Counted from the stretch's first letter, positions 1-7,056 are shown. The stretch: DNA of 9,729 nt from Pelobacter sp. UBA5610 (GCA_002424645.1 DIKU01000021.1:5972-15700); one strand, 5' to 3'. A program made the numbers and translations. Notes: a model not told the origin generated them from the letters alone.

Positions 1-194
1 ATAAAAGCACGATTCACCTGATCGGCATATCCCCAGGGGATATATCCCACCGGATGACCATACCGCCCTTGCCTCCTCTCGAGCCAAAAGGCCTCTGGTC
101 GTATGCGCAAAGCCATCGTAAAAACGCACCTCGGCATCCGGTGAACCGGCGGCATACAGGGATTGGGGATCGGAAATGCACGGACCACACTTGA
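1..194. other. Unassigned left edge, no confident gene
   Basis: I cannot assign a gene here. Two reading frames stay open to the window edge. One on the plus strand ends in TGA at 192-194, directly before the hairpin at 195-230. One on the minus strand runs from about 248 to the edge without an ATG, and part of its translation (GSPDAEVRFYDG) looks protein-like. Neither matches a family I recognise. The plus-strand frame could be the 3' end of a gene convergent with rsmA, because its stop abuts a terminator-like hairpin. It could equally be non-coding or decayed sequence. Confidence 0.25.
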
Positions 195-230
195 ACAAAC
201 GACTTCGCAACAAGCTACGAAGTCGTTTGT
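195..230. terminator. 13-bp perfect hairpin, probable (bidirectional) terminator
   Basis: The arms ACAAACGACTTCG (195-207) and CGAAGTCGTTTGT (218-230) are perfect reverse complements around a 10-base loop. The structure lies 82 bases past the rsmA stop codon in the leftward direction and directly after a plus-strand TGA at 192-194. Its arms end in GTTTGT on both strands, so the U tract is short and interrupted. It could serve converging transcripts. The stem is certain; its role as a terminator is inferred. Confidence 0.55.
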
Positions 231-312
231 CTAGCGCAAATATAAGATTTTATTCGGAGATATTTATGATAAGACGCCAAGGGACTGAAGCCGTTTCGGC
301 GAGATGGAGCCA

Positions 313-1107
313 TCAGGAAAAATGAGATTTTAGCAGATGTGCCAGACGACCAAACTCCTCGAGATTGAGGGTTTCAGCCCTCCTGCCCGGATCGATGTCT
401 GCTGCGAGCAGAGCATCTTCAAGACCGTCAAAACCAAAACCGGAACCGGTTAAACTGTTACGCAGGGTTTTCCTTCGTTGTGCAAAGGCCGCCTTGACGA
501 CACGTCGAAAAAATCTATCGTCATCCACGACAATGCGTGGATGCGCAAGAGCCTCAAAACACAATACGGCCGAATGTACTTTCGGTGGGGGATAAAAGGC
601 TCCGGGCGGGACCCGAAGGACGCGGCGTATATCAAACCAGACCTGACTAAGCACGGAAAGAATGCCGTAATCACGCCCCCCGGCCGAGGCGCAAAGGCGC
701 TCCCCGACCTCCTGCTGAAACATCAGCACCAACCGTGAAAACAAATGGCGGTGGTCAAGGATCTTGAACACAATCTGGCTGGATATGTTGTAGGGCAGAT
801 TTGCTATAAGCTTGTAGGGGGGATCCGGCAGGATTGCATCCCAGTCGAGATCCAGAGCATCACCAAGATGAACACTGAGATTCTTTTCCGGCCTGGCCTG
901 CAAACTGACACCAAGATCCCGATCGATTTCTATAACATGCAGTCGCGCGACTTCAGGCAACAGTCGATCCGTCAAAGCCCCAAGGCCGGGACCAATTTCC
1001 AGCACCCTGTCATGAGACTCAAGGCCCGCGGCTTTTATAATACCGTCAACAACATGCCGGTCCTGCAGGAAATTTTGTCCAAAACGTTTTTTGGGACGAT
1101 GATTCAT
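313..1107 (-). CDS. rsmA: 16S rRNA (adenine1518-N6/adenine1519-N6)-dimethyltransferase RsmA (KsgA)
   Basis: RsmA uses S-adenosylmethionine to dimethylate two adjacent adenines in the 3'-terminal helix of 16S rRNA, a late checkpoint of 30S assembly in the cytoplasm. The 264-residue product has the family's usual length. It shows the N-terminal KKRFGQNFL signature (residues 6-14), SAM motif I LEIGPGLGALT (36-46) and catalytic motif IV NLPYNISS (103-110). PPPKVHSAV (173-181) and the C-terminal QRRKTLRNSL (210-219) and GRRAETLNL (241-249) follow. A longer frame begins at 1227, but the extra 40 residues are unlike the family. The chosen ATG has AGGAG five bases upstream and overlaps the stop of the upstream DUF2062 gene as ATGA, so translation is probably coupled. 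It is the last gene of the leftward operon, ahead of the hairpin at 195-230. Confidence 0.97.
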   Translation of the reverse strand: MNHRPKKRFGQNFLQDRHVVDGIIKAAGLESHDRVLEIGPGLGALTDRLLPEVARLHVIEIDRDLGVSLQARPEKNLSVHLGDALDLDWDAILPDPPYKLIANLPYNISSQIVFKILDHRHLFSRLVLMFQQEVGERLCASAGGRDYGILSVLSQVWFDIRRVLRVPPGAFYPPPKVHSAVLCFEALAHPRIVVDDDRFFRRVVKAAFAQRRKTLRNSLTGSGFGFDGLEDALLAADIDPGRRAETLNLEEFGRLAHLLKSHFS

Positions 1108-1601
1108 GGCCTCTCCTCTTTTTTTCCCCGCGGCTGTCGGGGCCAGCGAGGTATTTTCCAGTTTTGAGTCAGGGGTATGACCCGAATGGCAGCCAGATAG
1201 ATTGCCATGGAACAGAGTATGGCCCAAAGTAAACTACCTACAACGAGAGGCAGCAACACCTCCCACCCCAGGCTTTTCAATGCCGAAAAGCTTAAAGAGG
1301 CAGGCATGTGAACATAATCCATATTCAGCAGCACACGTCCGGATTCGTATTCGAGAGCATAAATGAAAGGAGCGGTGAAGGGATTTGTAATCCAAACCCC
1401 GAGCACAGCGGCAAACTTGTTTTCATTAAGCATGACGGCCAGACATACAGCCAAAAGCATTTGAAATCCGAAGGTCGGCGTAAGGCCGATAAAAATGCCT
1501 AGAGCCAGGCCTTTCGCTATTTCTTCGGGTGCTCCCCGCAAACGCAGGAAACGCACAACAAGCAATTTGATTTGCCGAACCAGGGGCCATCGCCGGTACA
1601 T
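1104..1601 (-). CDS. DUF2062 family membrane protein
   Basis: This is a 165-residue integral membrane protein of uncharacterised function that matches the DUF2062 pattern. A basic N-terminal segment (RRWPLVRQIKLL) precedes PEEIAKGLALGIFIGLTP (residues 25-42). A second hydrophobic block contains the family's WITNPFTAP motif (70-78), and a third spans about 113-143. The C-terminal tail (148-165) is strongly basic and probably cytoplasmic. Hydrophobic segments lie at about 31-57, 62-84 and 113-143, the last long enough for one long or two short helices. The stop overlaps the rsmA start by four bases (ATGA). The gene starts 21 bases after the tsaD stop with only a weak GGACGGAA-type ribosome site, so it probably relies on read-through from tsaD. 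The family call is solid; no biochemical role is known to me. Confidence 0.85.
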   Translation of the reverse strand: MYRRWPLVRQIKLLVVRFLRLRGAPEEIAKGLALGIFIGLTPTFGFQMLLAVCLAVMLNENKFAAVLGVWITNPFTAPFIYALEYESGRVLLNMDYVHMPASLSFSALKSLGWEVLLPLVVGSLLWAILCSMAIYLAAIRVIPLTQNWKIPRWPRQPRGKKEERP

Positions 1602-1622
1602 ACGGTTCCGTCCATTTCAGGG

Positions 1623-2648
1623 CTAAGGCTGCTGTACCCAGCCTGCCTGATCAAGGGGCCAATTGGCACGCGCATTAAGGTCCAGATCAGCAACACAACC
1701 AGCGGTCAGATAAGCATCCCCGGCAACGCCGAGCATCGCCGCATTATCGGCGCACAAAATCGGACTGGGGAAAAACACCTGCAAGCCTTCCTTGGCGGCT
1801 TCTTCGCCCATCAATTTGCGCAAGCCCTTGTTGCAGGCAACGCCGCCAGCCACAACAATGCGATCAAGCCCCGTATCCCGTGCGGCACAAAGCGTTTTTT
1901 TGCATAACACTTCAATCACCGCTTGCTGAAAACTGGCCGCAACATCGCAAAGATGAGCCCCTTCGATAGGTCCATTCTGGCTTTGCACGTAATACAACAG
2001 AGCCGTTTTAACGCCACTGAAACTGAAATCGAAATTGGACTTTTTCAACAGCGGCCTGGGAAAATCGATCGCCTTGGAATTGCCCTGGGCAGCCAGGCGG
2101 TCGATAACGGCGCCCCCCGGATACCCGAGTCCCAGCAATTTGGAAACCTTGTCGAAAGCCTCGCCGGCCGCATCATCGAGAGTACGGCCAAGGGTCTTGT
2201 ATCTACCGATGCCATCAACCCGGTAGAGATGCGTGTGCCCCCCGGAAACAGCCAACGCCAGATAGGGAAAGGCTACGTCCTGTTCAAGCAAAGGCGCCAG
2301 AATGTGCCCTTCCATATGGTGTACGCCCACCAATGGGATGTCCAGCGACAGTGCCATGGCTTTGGCCATGGACAAGCCGACCAGCAAGGCACCGACCAGA
2401 CCGGGACCGCGGGTTACGGCAATCCCTTCGATATCAGATAGAGCGACGCCGGCTTTGCGTAGCGCATCATCGATAACAACCGCCACGGCTTCCATATGCT
2501 TACGCGAAGCCAGTTCAGGCACAACGCCTCCATACAGCGCATGCACATCAACCTGGGAGGCTATGACATTAGACAACACCTGGCGACCGTCGCGTACAAC
2601 AGCCGCAGAGGTTTCGTCACAGGATGATTCAATGGTCAGCAACAACAT
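1623..2648 (-). CDS. tsaD: tRNA N6-adenosine threonylcarbamoyltransferase TsaD (Gcp/YgjD/Kae1)
   Basis: TsaD transfers the threonylcarbamoyl group from threonylcarbamoyl-AMP to A37 of ANN-decoding tRNAs, the final step of t6A synthesis. In bacteria it works in a cytoplasmic complex with TsaB and TsaE, using the product of TsaC. The 341-residue length is typical. Visible signatures of the ASKHA fold are TIESSCDET (5-13), GGVVPELASR (40-49), the metal-binding HHMEGH with His111 and His115, and VSGGHTH (134-140). TLDDAAGEAFDK (156-167), GYPGG (175-179), VAGGVACN (266-273) and the C-terminal metal ligand in CADNAAM (Asp301) follow. TsaB, TsaC and TsaE are not encoded in this window. The ATG at 2646-2648 is preceded by a modest AGAAG. 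The 53-base gap from the PhoH-type gene upstream suggests co-transcription. Confidence 0.97.
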   Translation of the reverse strand: MLLLTIESSCDETSAAVVRDGRQVLSNVIASQVDVHALYGGVVPELASRKHMEAVAVVIDDALRKAGVALSDIEGIAVTRGPGLVGALLVGLSMAKAMALSLDIPLVGVHHMEGHILAPLLEQDVAFPYLALAVSGGHTHLYRVDGIGRYKTLGRTLDDAAGEAFDKVSKLLGLGYPGGAVIDRLAAQGNSKAIDFPRPLLKKSNFDFSFSGVKTALLYYVQSQNGPIEGAHLCDVAASFQQAVIEVLCKKTLCAARDTGLDRIVVAGGVACNKGLRKLMGEEAAKEGLQVFFPSPILCADNAAMLGVAGDAYLTAGCVADLDLNARANWPLDQAGWVQQP

Positions 2649-2701
2649 GAAACAGAATCTTCTTTCTCATCAATCAGCCGATATTCATGGCATGAAGGAC
2701 A

Positions 2702-4018
2702 TCAAAGCAAATTGGCCGCCAGTTCCGCCAGGGGCGAGCGTTCGCCGCGCATCAGGGTTACGTGGCCGGCTATGGATTGATTTTTGAATTTTTCCACAGC
2801 ATAACTCAATCCATTACTCGATGAATCGATATAAGGATTATCGATCTGGTAGGGGTCGCCCGTCAGAACGATCTTGGTGCCTTCTCCGGCACGGGTGATG
2901 ATGGTTTTTATTTCATGGGGCGTAAGGTTTTGCGCTTCATCGACTATCATATACTGCTTGGGAATGGACCGGCCGCGTATATAGGTCAAAGGTTCAATCT
3001 GCAACAGACCCATTTCGACCAGTTCCTTATAACCCCGCTTGCGTTTGCCGTGCTCATCCACCATTCCGAGCAATAAATCAACATTGTCAAAAATCGGCTG
3101 CATCCATGGGGCAAGTTTTTCCTCTACGTCGCCGGGCAAAAAGCCGAGATCCTTGCCGAGGGGGAAAATAGGCCGCGACACAAGCAAGCGACTGTAACCG
3201 CCTTCATCCGCAGACTTGCTCAAGCCGGCGGCAATGGCCAGAAGGGTTTTGCCTGTACCGGCCTTGCCAACCAGAGTGACCAGCTGGATATCGTCATTAA
3301 GAAGCAGATCCAAAGCAAACTGCTGTTCGCGATTGCGCGGGGTAACCCCCCAAAGCCCTTCCTTGGGTGGTTTGATAAGGGGCACTACCCTCCCCAGCGC
3401 AGCTTCATAGCGACCAATGCCGGTATGCGACGCATTACCTTCATCGACAAGCGTCAGGCATTGATTGTCAAAAAAATCCCCCTCGATATCGACATACCCT
3501 TGACCATAAAAACGGTCAACCAACTCCCTGGGCAGAACAACTTCGGCCATGCCGGTGTAAAGTTCCTCGATGGAAACCTTGTCCGATTCGTAATCCTGAG
3601 CATCAAGACCTACAGCATCGGCCTTGATACGCAAATTGGTATCTTTGGTGACGAATACCACCGGACAATCGCAGTCATCCTTCATCTGCAGCGCGACAGC
3701 CAGGATACGATTATCGGCCCGTTCTGCGCGCAGCTCCGGTGGCAGGACCTTAAGGGCCTGCTCCGTATAGAGCAAAACACGCAGTACACCACCATCCGGG
3801 AGTTGCACGCCATCGACAAGGTGGGCCTGAGCGCGAAAACTGTCGAGCAAGCGTGACACCTGACGGGCATTGCGGCCGATTTCACTTAGATCTTTTTTAA
3901 AGCTGTCGATCTCTTCAACGACCGTAATGGGTATTACCACGTCGTTGTCCTGAAATCGAAACAGGGCCTGAGGGTCATGCAGCAGAACGTTGGTATCCAG
4001 GACGAAGACCTTTTTCAT
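2702..4018 (-). CDS. PIN domain-PhoH ATPase fusion protein (PhoH2/YlaK type)
   Basis: The protein has 438 residues in two parts. The N-terminal PIN nuclease domain (about 1-150) opens with FVLDTNVLLHDP and keeps acidic residues at the expected metal positions: Asp8, Glu35/Glu36, Asp102 (ADNRIL) and Asp126 (VTKDTN). The C-terminal PhoH-type P-loop ATPase (about 220-438) has REQQFALDLL, Walker A GKAGTGKT (251-258), Walker B MIVDEAQN (357-364) and LTGDPYQID (385-393). The RGERSPLAELA segment supplies a likely arginine finger. This architecture is known for PhoH2 proteins, which couple ATP-dependent RNA unwinding with RNA cleavage; cleavage by this copy is an inference from the conserved acids. 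AAGGGAG lies four bases ahead of the ATG. There is no dedicated antitoxin-like partner, though a possible small ORF overlaps its start by four bases. Confidence 0.93.
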   Translation of the reverse strand: MKKVFVLDTNVLLHDPQALFRFQDNDVVIPITVVEEIDSFKKDLSEIGRNARQVSRLLDSFRAQAHLVDGVQLPDGGVLRVLLYTEQALKVLPPELRAERADNRILAVALQMKDDCDCPVVFVTKDTNLRIKADAVGLDAQDYESDKVSIEELYTGMAEVVLPRELVDRFYGQGYVDIEGDFFDNQCLTLVDEGNASHTGIGRYEAALGRVVPLIKPPKEGLWGVTPRNREQQFALDLLLNDDIQLVTLVGKAGTGKTLLAIAAGLSKSADEGGYSRLLVSRPIFPLGKDLGFLPGDVEEKLAPWMQPIFDNVDLLLGMVDEHGKRKRGYKELVEMGLLQIEPLTYIRGRSIPKQYMIVDEAQNLTPHEIKTIITRAGEGTKIVLTGDPYQIDNPYIDSSSNGLSYAVEKFKNQSIAGHVTLMRGERSPLAELAANLL

Positions 4019-4290
4019 GGTGCTCCCTTCAAGATGATAAAATCGGCATATGACCCTAAACGGTCTGTCACGAGCCCGTTATCCGGCGATTCTATTATCC
4101 ATTCCCACCGGCGAGGCTCAAACGGGAAGGTCGGCAAAGATTCGTGTGAAACTACCACCGGGGGGTTCAGTTTGGCAACCACTTTATCCCGCCCCCAAAG
4201 TGACCAACGGTGAGAGAAAGCCCTCTTTGCAAAAACAACCGCATTGTACAACAATCCATGTTTCCAGGTAAAATTCATTTTGGCTGACAT
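4015..4290 (-). CDS. Possible small hypothetical protein overlapping the PhoH-type gene start
   Basis: An open frame reads leftward into the PhoH-type gene and stops in an ATGA overlap with its start codon, which favours a real, coupled gene. Starting at the ATG at 4288-4290 gives 91 residues; starting at the ATG at 4276-4278 gives 87. A GTG at 4356 would give 113, but it would place the coding start inside the nrdJ regulatory region. None of these has a good ribosome site. The product is rich in tryptophan and basic residues (RRWEWII, RWSLWGR), with no signal peptide, membrane helix or motif I recognise. The alternative is that this is simply the non-coding leader of the PhoH operon. Absence of a known family and weak start signals keep confidence low. 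Confidence 0.35.
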   Translation of the reverse strand: MSAKMNFTWKHGLLYNAVVFAKRAFSHRWSLWGRDKVVAKLNPPVVVSHESLPTFPFEPRRWEWIIESPDNGLVTDRLGSYADFIILKGAP

Positions 4291-4349
4291 GCCCCGATCG
4301 ATGCCTGAGGCTGTCTGCCGGAATCTTGCGAACTGCAAGGATACGCACC

Positions 4350-4379
4350 TTGACACAACCCAACATATTGTGGTTTATA
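4350..4379 (+). promoter_or_regulatory. Probable nrdJ promoter (sigma70-type)
   Basis: TTGACA at 4350-4355 is a perfect -35 match. TTTATA at 4374-4379 is a fair -10 after an 18-base spacer. Transcription would start near 4386, giving an nrdJ leader of about 65 bases. The NrdR-box-like pair lies across this promoter, one box in the spacer and one just after the predicted start, as expected for repression. Confidence 0.5.
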
Positions 4380-4405
4380 GACGTGTTCAATACATCATAT
4401 TGTCA
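4358..4405 (+). promoter_or_regulatory. Candidate pair of NrdR boxes upstream of nrdJ
   Basis: Box 1 (4358-4373) ACCCAACATATTGTGG matches 13 of 16 positions of the NrdR consensus as I recall it (ACACWATATATWGTGT). Box 2 (4390-4405) ATACATCATATTGTCA matches 11 of 16, with the ATATTGT core intact. The two start 32 bp apart, about three helical turns, which is the spacing known for NrdR box pairs. NrdR is the zinc-finger/ATP-cone repressor of ribonucleotide reductase genes, so the position directly ahead of nrdJ is what biology predicts. The sequence and spacing are seen; binding is inferred. Confidence 0.65.
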
Positions 4406-4449
4406 CATCTGTCTCACATTTTTTTTGCACAACAAAAGGACGATTTTAA

Positions 4450-6684
4450 ATGATGACTACTGCAGATCTGAAATCACTGCTTAGTAATAATGCCGTTACC
4501 GTACTCACCCGCCGTTATCTGAAAAAAGACCAGGAAGGTCAAATCCTTGAGGAGCCTGCAGACATGTTCCGCCGCGTAGCCGAAACGGTGGCCGCAGCGG
4601 AAACGCGTTTTGCCCCGGACCAGGATGTTCAGTCCCTCGCCGATCAGTTTTACGATGCCATGACGCGCCTTGAGTTCCTGCCTAACTCCCCTACGCTGAT
4701 GAACGCCGGGCGGGAACTGGGCCAGTTATCCGCTTGTTTCGTACTCCCCGTCGAAGACTCCATGGAGAGCATTTTCGAAGCCATCAAGCAGACGGCCCTG
4801 ATTCACAAAAGTGGTGGCGGCACCGGCTTTTCCTTTTCGCGCATCCGTCCGGCTAACGACGTGGTTCTGTCCACCAAAGGCGTCTCATCCGGCCCCTTGT
4901 CCTTCATGAAGGTATTTGATGCGGCCACCGAAACCATCAAACAGGGCGGCACCCGACGCGGTGCCAACATGGGCATACTGCGAGTCGATCATCCCGATAT
5001 CATGGATTTCATCATGGTCAAAAAGGACCTGACGGTCCTGACCAACTTTAACCTGTCGGTTGGCATTACCGAAGCTTTCATGAAAGCCGTTGAGACCGGA
5101 TCGGAATACGATCTGCTGAATCCACGCACCGGCGAGCCGCTGAAAAAACTCGATGCCCGCAAGGTGTTCGATCGCATTATCGACATGGCCTGGACCAGCG
5201 GCGAACCGGGCATCATATTTCTCGATCGCCTCAACCGCGACAACCCCACCCCCCATGTCGGCGAATTCGAAGCGACCAACCCCTGTGGCGAGCAGCCGCT
5301 GCTCCCCTACGAGTCGTGCAACCTCGGGTCCATCAACCTGTCGCGCATGGTAACCCCCGACGGTGAAGTGAACTGGGACAAATTGGGTGAAACGGTGCAT
5401 CTGGCAACACGCTTCCTCGACAACGTGATTGAAATAAATCGCTACCCCCTGCCGCAGATTTCTGAAATGACCCTGTCCAACCGTAAAATCGGACTCGGCA
5501 TCATGGGCTGGGCGGATATGCTAGTTTTGCTCGGTCTGCCCTACAACAGCGCCAAAGCCATAGAACTGGCCGACAAGTTAATGGCGTTCATTACCAATGA
5601 GGCGCGCAGCACCTCCCGCCTGCTTGCCGAGCAACGCGGCGCTTTCCCCAATTTTCCCGGCAGCAGGTTTGACGAGGCCGGCGAAGCGCCGTTACGTAAC
5701 GCTACCTGCACAACCATCGCTCCGACCGGCACCATCTCCATCATTGCCAACACCTCAAGTGGTGTGGAACCAATCTTCGCCGTATCCTACATCCGGCAGG
5801 TTATGGACAATGATGTGCTCGTCGAGGTCCATCCTCTGTTTGAAGCCATCGCCCGTAAAGAAGGATTTTACAGTCCTGAACTGATGAAGGCGATCGCCCA
5901 GAAAGGCACTATCCAAAGTTTTGAGGAGATTCCCGAAAAGGTCCGCAGGCTGTTTGTCACCGCCCACGACATTACCCCCGAAGACCACATCCTCATGCAG
6001 GCAGCATTTCAGAGACATACGGACAACGCCGTATCCAAAACCGTCAACTTCCCGCACAGTGCAACCCGCGAAGATGTCGCAGAAGTGTACCGACTGGCGT
6101 ATATGGAAGGCTGCAAGGGCGTGACGATCTACCGGGACGGATCACGCGACATGCAAGTATTATCCGTCGCCAAAACGGCCGAGGCCCCCTCCGAGGAAAA
6201 GGTACCTGTAGAGTCAGGCAAGTCCGGGCACAAGCGGGAGCGCCCCCGCGCTCTGGTCGGAAAAACCTACCAGATGACCACCGGCTGCGGTCCGCTCTAC
6301 GTCACCATCAACCAGGACAACAGCGGTCTGTTCGAGCTGTTCACCACCATGGGCAAAGCCGGCGGGTGCGCCGCCAGCCAGTGCGAAGCCATCGGCAGAC
6401 TGGTCTCTCTGGCCTGGCGCAGCGGCGTACAGGCACGGCAGGTGGTCAAGCAATTGATCGGCATCACCTGCCATAAGCCTGCCGGTTTCGGTGAGAACCG
6501 CGTCACCTCCTGCGCCGATGCGGTGGCCAGCGCCATCCTGATGCACATGCAGACAGAAACAGGCGGTGATACCCTCTTCAAACCCGTCAACAATGGTGGC
6601 GCGTGTCCGGAATGCGGCGGGCCGGTTGAACATGAAGGGGGCTGCTGCGTATGTCATGCCTGCGGTTACTCAGAGTGTGCCTGA
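4450..6684 (+). CDS. nrdJ: Adenosylcobalamin-dependent (class II) ribonucleotide reductase NrdJ
   Basis: NrdJ reduces ribonucleotides, probably diphosphates, to deoxyribonucleotides using a radical generated from adenosylcobalamin. It needs no oxygen and no second subunit. The 744-residue protein keeps the active-site set: Cys96 (SACFVLP), then NPCGE with Asn277, radical Cys279 and Glu281, and the redox partner Cys290 (ESCNLGS) exactly 11 residues on, as in class II enzymes. PTGTIS (425-430) is the phosphate-binding segment. After about residue 600 comes the TSCPD-type domain, whose signature reads TSCAD (686-690). The C-terminal tail is rich in cysteine (719, 722, 732, 733, 735, 738, 743) and probably shuttles electrons to the active site. 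No ATP-cone is visible at the N terminus. AAAAGGA ends nine bases before the first of two adjacent ATGs, favouring 4450. It is likely NrdR-controlled and coupled to the next gene. Confidence 0.96.
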   Translation: MMTTADLKSLLSNNAVTVLTRRYLKKDQEGQILEEPADMFRRVAETVAAAETRFAPDQDVQSLADQFYDAMTRLEFLPNSPTLMNAGRELGQLSACFVLPVEDSMESIFEAIKQTALIHKSGGGTGFSFSRIRPANDVVLSTKGVSSGPLSFMKVFDAATETIKQGGTRRGANMGILRVDHPDIMDFIMVKKDLTVLTNFNLSVGITEAFMKAVETGSEYDLLNPRTGEPLKKLDARKVFDRIIDMAWTSGEPGIIFLDRLNRDNPTPHVGEFEATNPCGEQPLLPYESCNLGSINLSRMVTPDGEVNWDKLGETVHLATRFLDNVIEINRYPLPQISEMTLSNRKIGLGIMGWADMLVLLGLPYNSAKAIELADKLMAFITNEARSTSRLLAEQRGAFPNFPGSRFDEAGEAPLRNATCTTIAPTGTISIIANTSSGVEPIFAVSYIRQVMDNDVLVEVHPLFEAIARKEGFYSPELMKAIAQKGTIQSFEEIPEKVRRLFVTAHDITPEDHILMQAAFQRHTDNAVSKTVNFPHSATREDVAEVYRLAYMEGCKGVTIYRDGSRDMQVLSVAKTAEAPSEEKVPVESGKSGHKRERPRALVGKTYQMTTGCGPLYVTINQDNSGLFELFTTMGKAGGCAASQCEAIGRLVSLAWRSGVQARQVVKQLIGITCHKPAGFGENRVTSCADAVASAILMHMQTETGGDTLFKPVNNGGACPECGGPVEHEGGCCVCHACGYSECA

Positions 6685-6967
6685 TCTGTTAAACCCTTTG
6701 AAACAATGGGAAGAAATCTGTCAACAGTGTGGCGAATGTTGTTTTGAAAAATTCGCCGATAAGCGGGGGCGCCTGCACACCAGCACGATCGCATGCCGGT
6801 TTCTGGATGTGGCAACCCGCAGCTGCAAGGTATATCATAAAAGGTTTGATGTCGGCCAAGGATGTGTCAAACTGACTCCCGAGGTTGTACGCCAAGCCGC
6901 TTGGTTGCCTGCAGACTGCGCCTATGTGCGGTATATGCGCGACACGCACAACAAGGACGATAATTAA
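6656..6967 (+). CDS. Small cysteine-cluster protein, YcgN/YkgJ-like
   Basis: The 103-residue product begins with WEEICQQCGECC (residues 18-29), the CxxCxxCC cluster that defines the YkgJ family (putative zinc- or iron-sulfur-binding). Further cysteines lie at 47 (IACRFLD), 57 (SCKVY), 70 (GCVKL) and 88 (LPADCAY). The order ACRxLD, CxxY, CxxL, LPxxCAY matches E. coli YcgN as I recall it. YcgN is about 45 residues longer, so this copy lacks the C-terminal part. The function is unknown. A frame is open from 6566, but the upstream residues lie inside nrdJ and look like a shadow. I chose ATG 6656, which overlaps nrdJ by 29 bases; AAGGGGG at 6635-6641 is a distant ribosome site. GTG at 6677 is an alternative. 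The overlap implies co-expression with nrdJ. Confidence 0.8.
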   Translation: MPAVTQSVPDLLNPLKQWEEICQQCGECCFEKFADKRGRLHTSTIACRFLDVATRSCKVYHKRFDVGQGCVKLTPEVVRQAAWLPADCAYVRYMRDTHNKDDN

Positions 6968-6976
6968 TATCCTGGC

Positions 6977-7007
6977 AGACCCGGGGAGGCAACCATTCCC
7001 CGGGTCT
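6977..7007 (+). terminator. Strong 11-bp hairpin after nrdJ operon
   Basis: AGACCCGGGGA (6977-6987) pairs perfectly with TCCCCGGGTCT (6997-7007) around a nine-base loop, starting nine bases after the YcgN-like stop codon. No T run follows on either strand, so it is a poor classical intrinsic terminator. It may act as a factor-assisted stop, an attenuator or an mRNA-end stabiliser. The transporter gene downstream may depend partly on read-through, since I see no convincing promoter between 7008 and 7056. Confidence 0.5.
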
Positions 7008-7056
7008 CATAAACCTCACCCCATAGAGTAATTCTTAAACCACGGGATCATACGCC

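Noticed and set aside
1108..1227. N-terminal extension of RsmA by 40 residues from an in-frame ATG at 1227
   Set aside because: The extra residues lie entirely within the DUF2062 gene and do not resemble RsmA. The internal ATG at 1107 has a strong AGGAG and family-typical sequence right after it.
1572..2441. Long plus-strand open frames (111 and 172 codons) opposite tsaD
   Set aside because: Their translations have no recognisable motifs and they lie fully antisense to a gene with unmistakable TsaD signatures.
4019..4449. Possible cobalamin riboswitch ahead of the B12-dependent nrdJ
   Set aside because: I looked for a B12-box-like core and the extended folded leader and saw neither. The predicted leader is only about 65 bases, far too short.
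4885..5400. 171-codon minus-strand open frame opposite nrdJ
   Set aside because: It is a shadow of the GC-rich codon pattern of nrdJ; the translation shows no domain and lacks a plausible start context.
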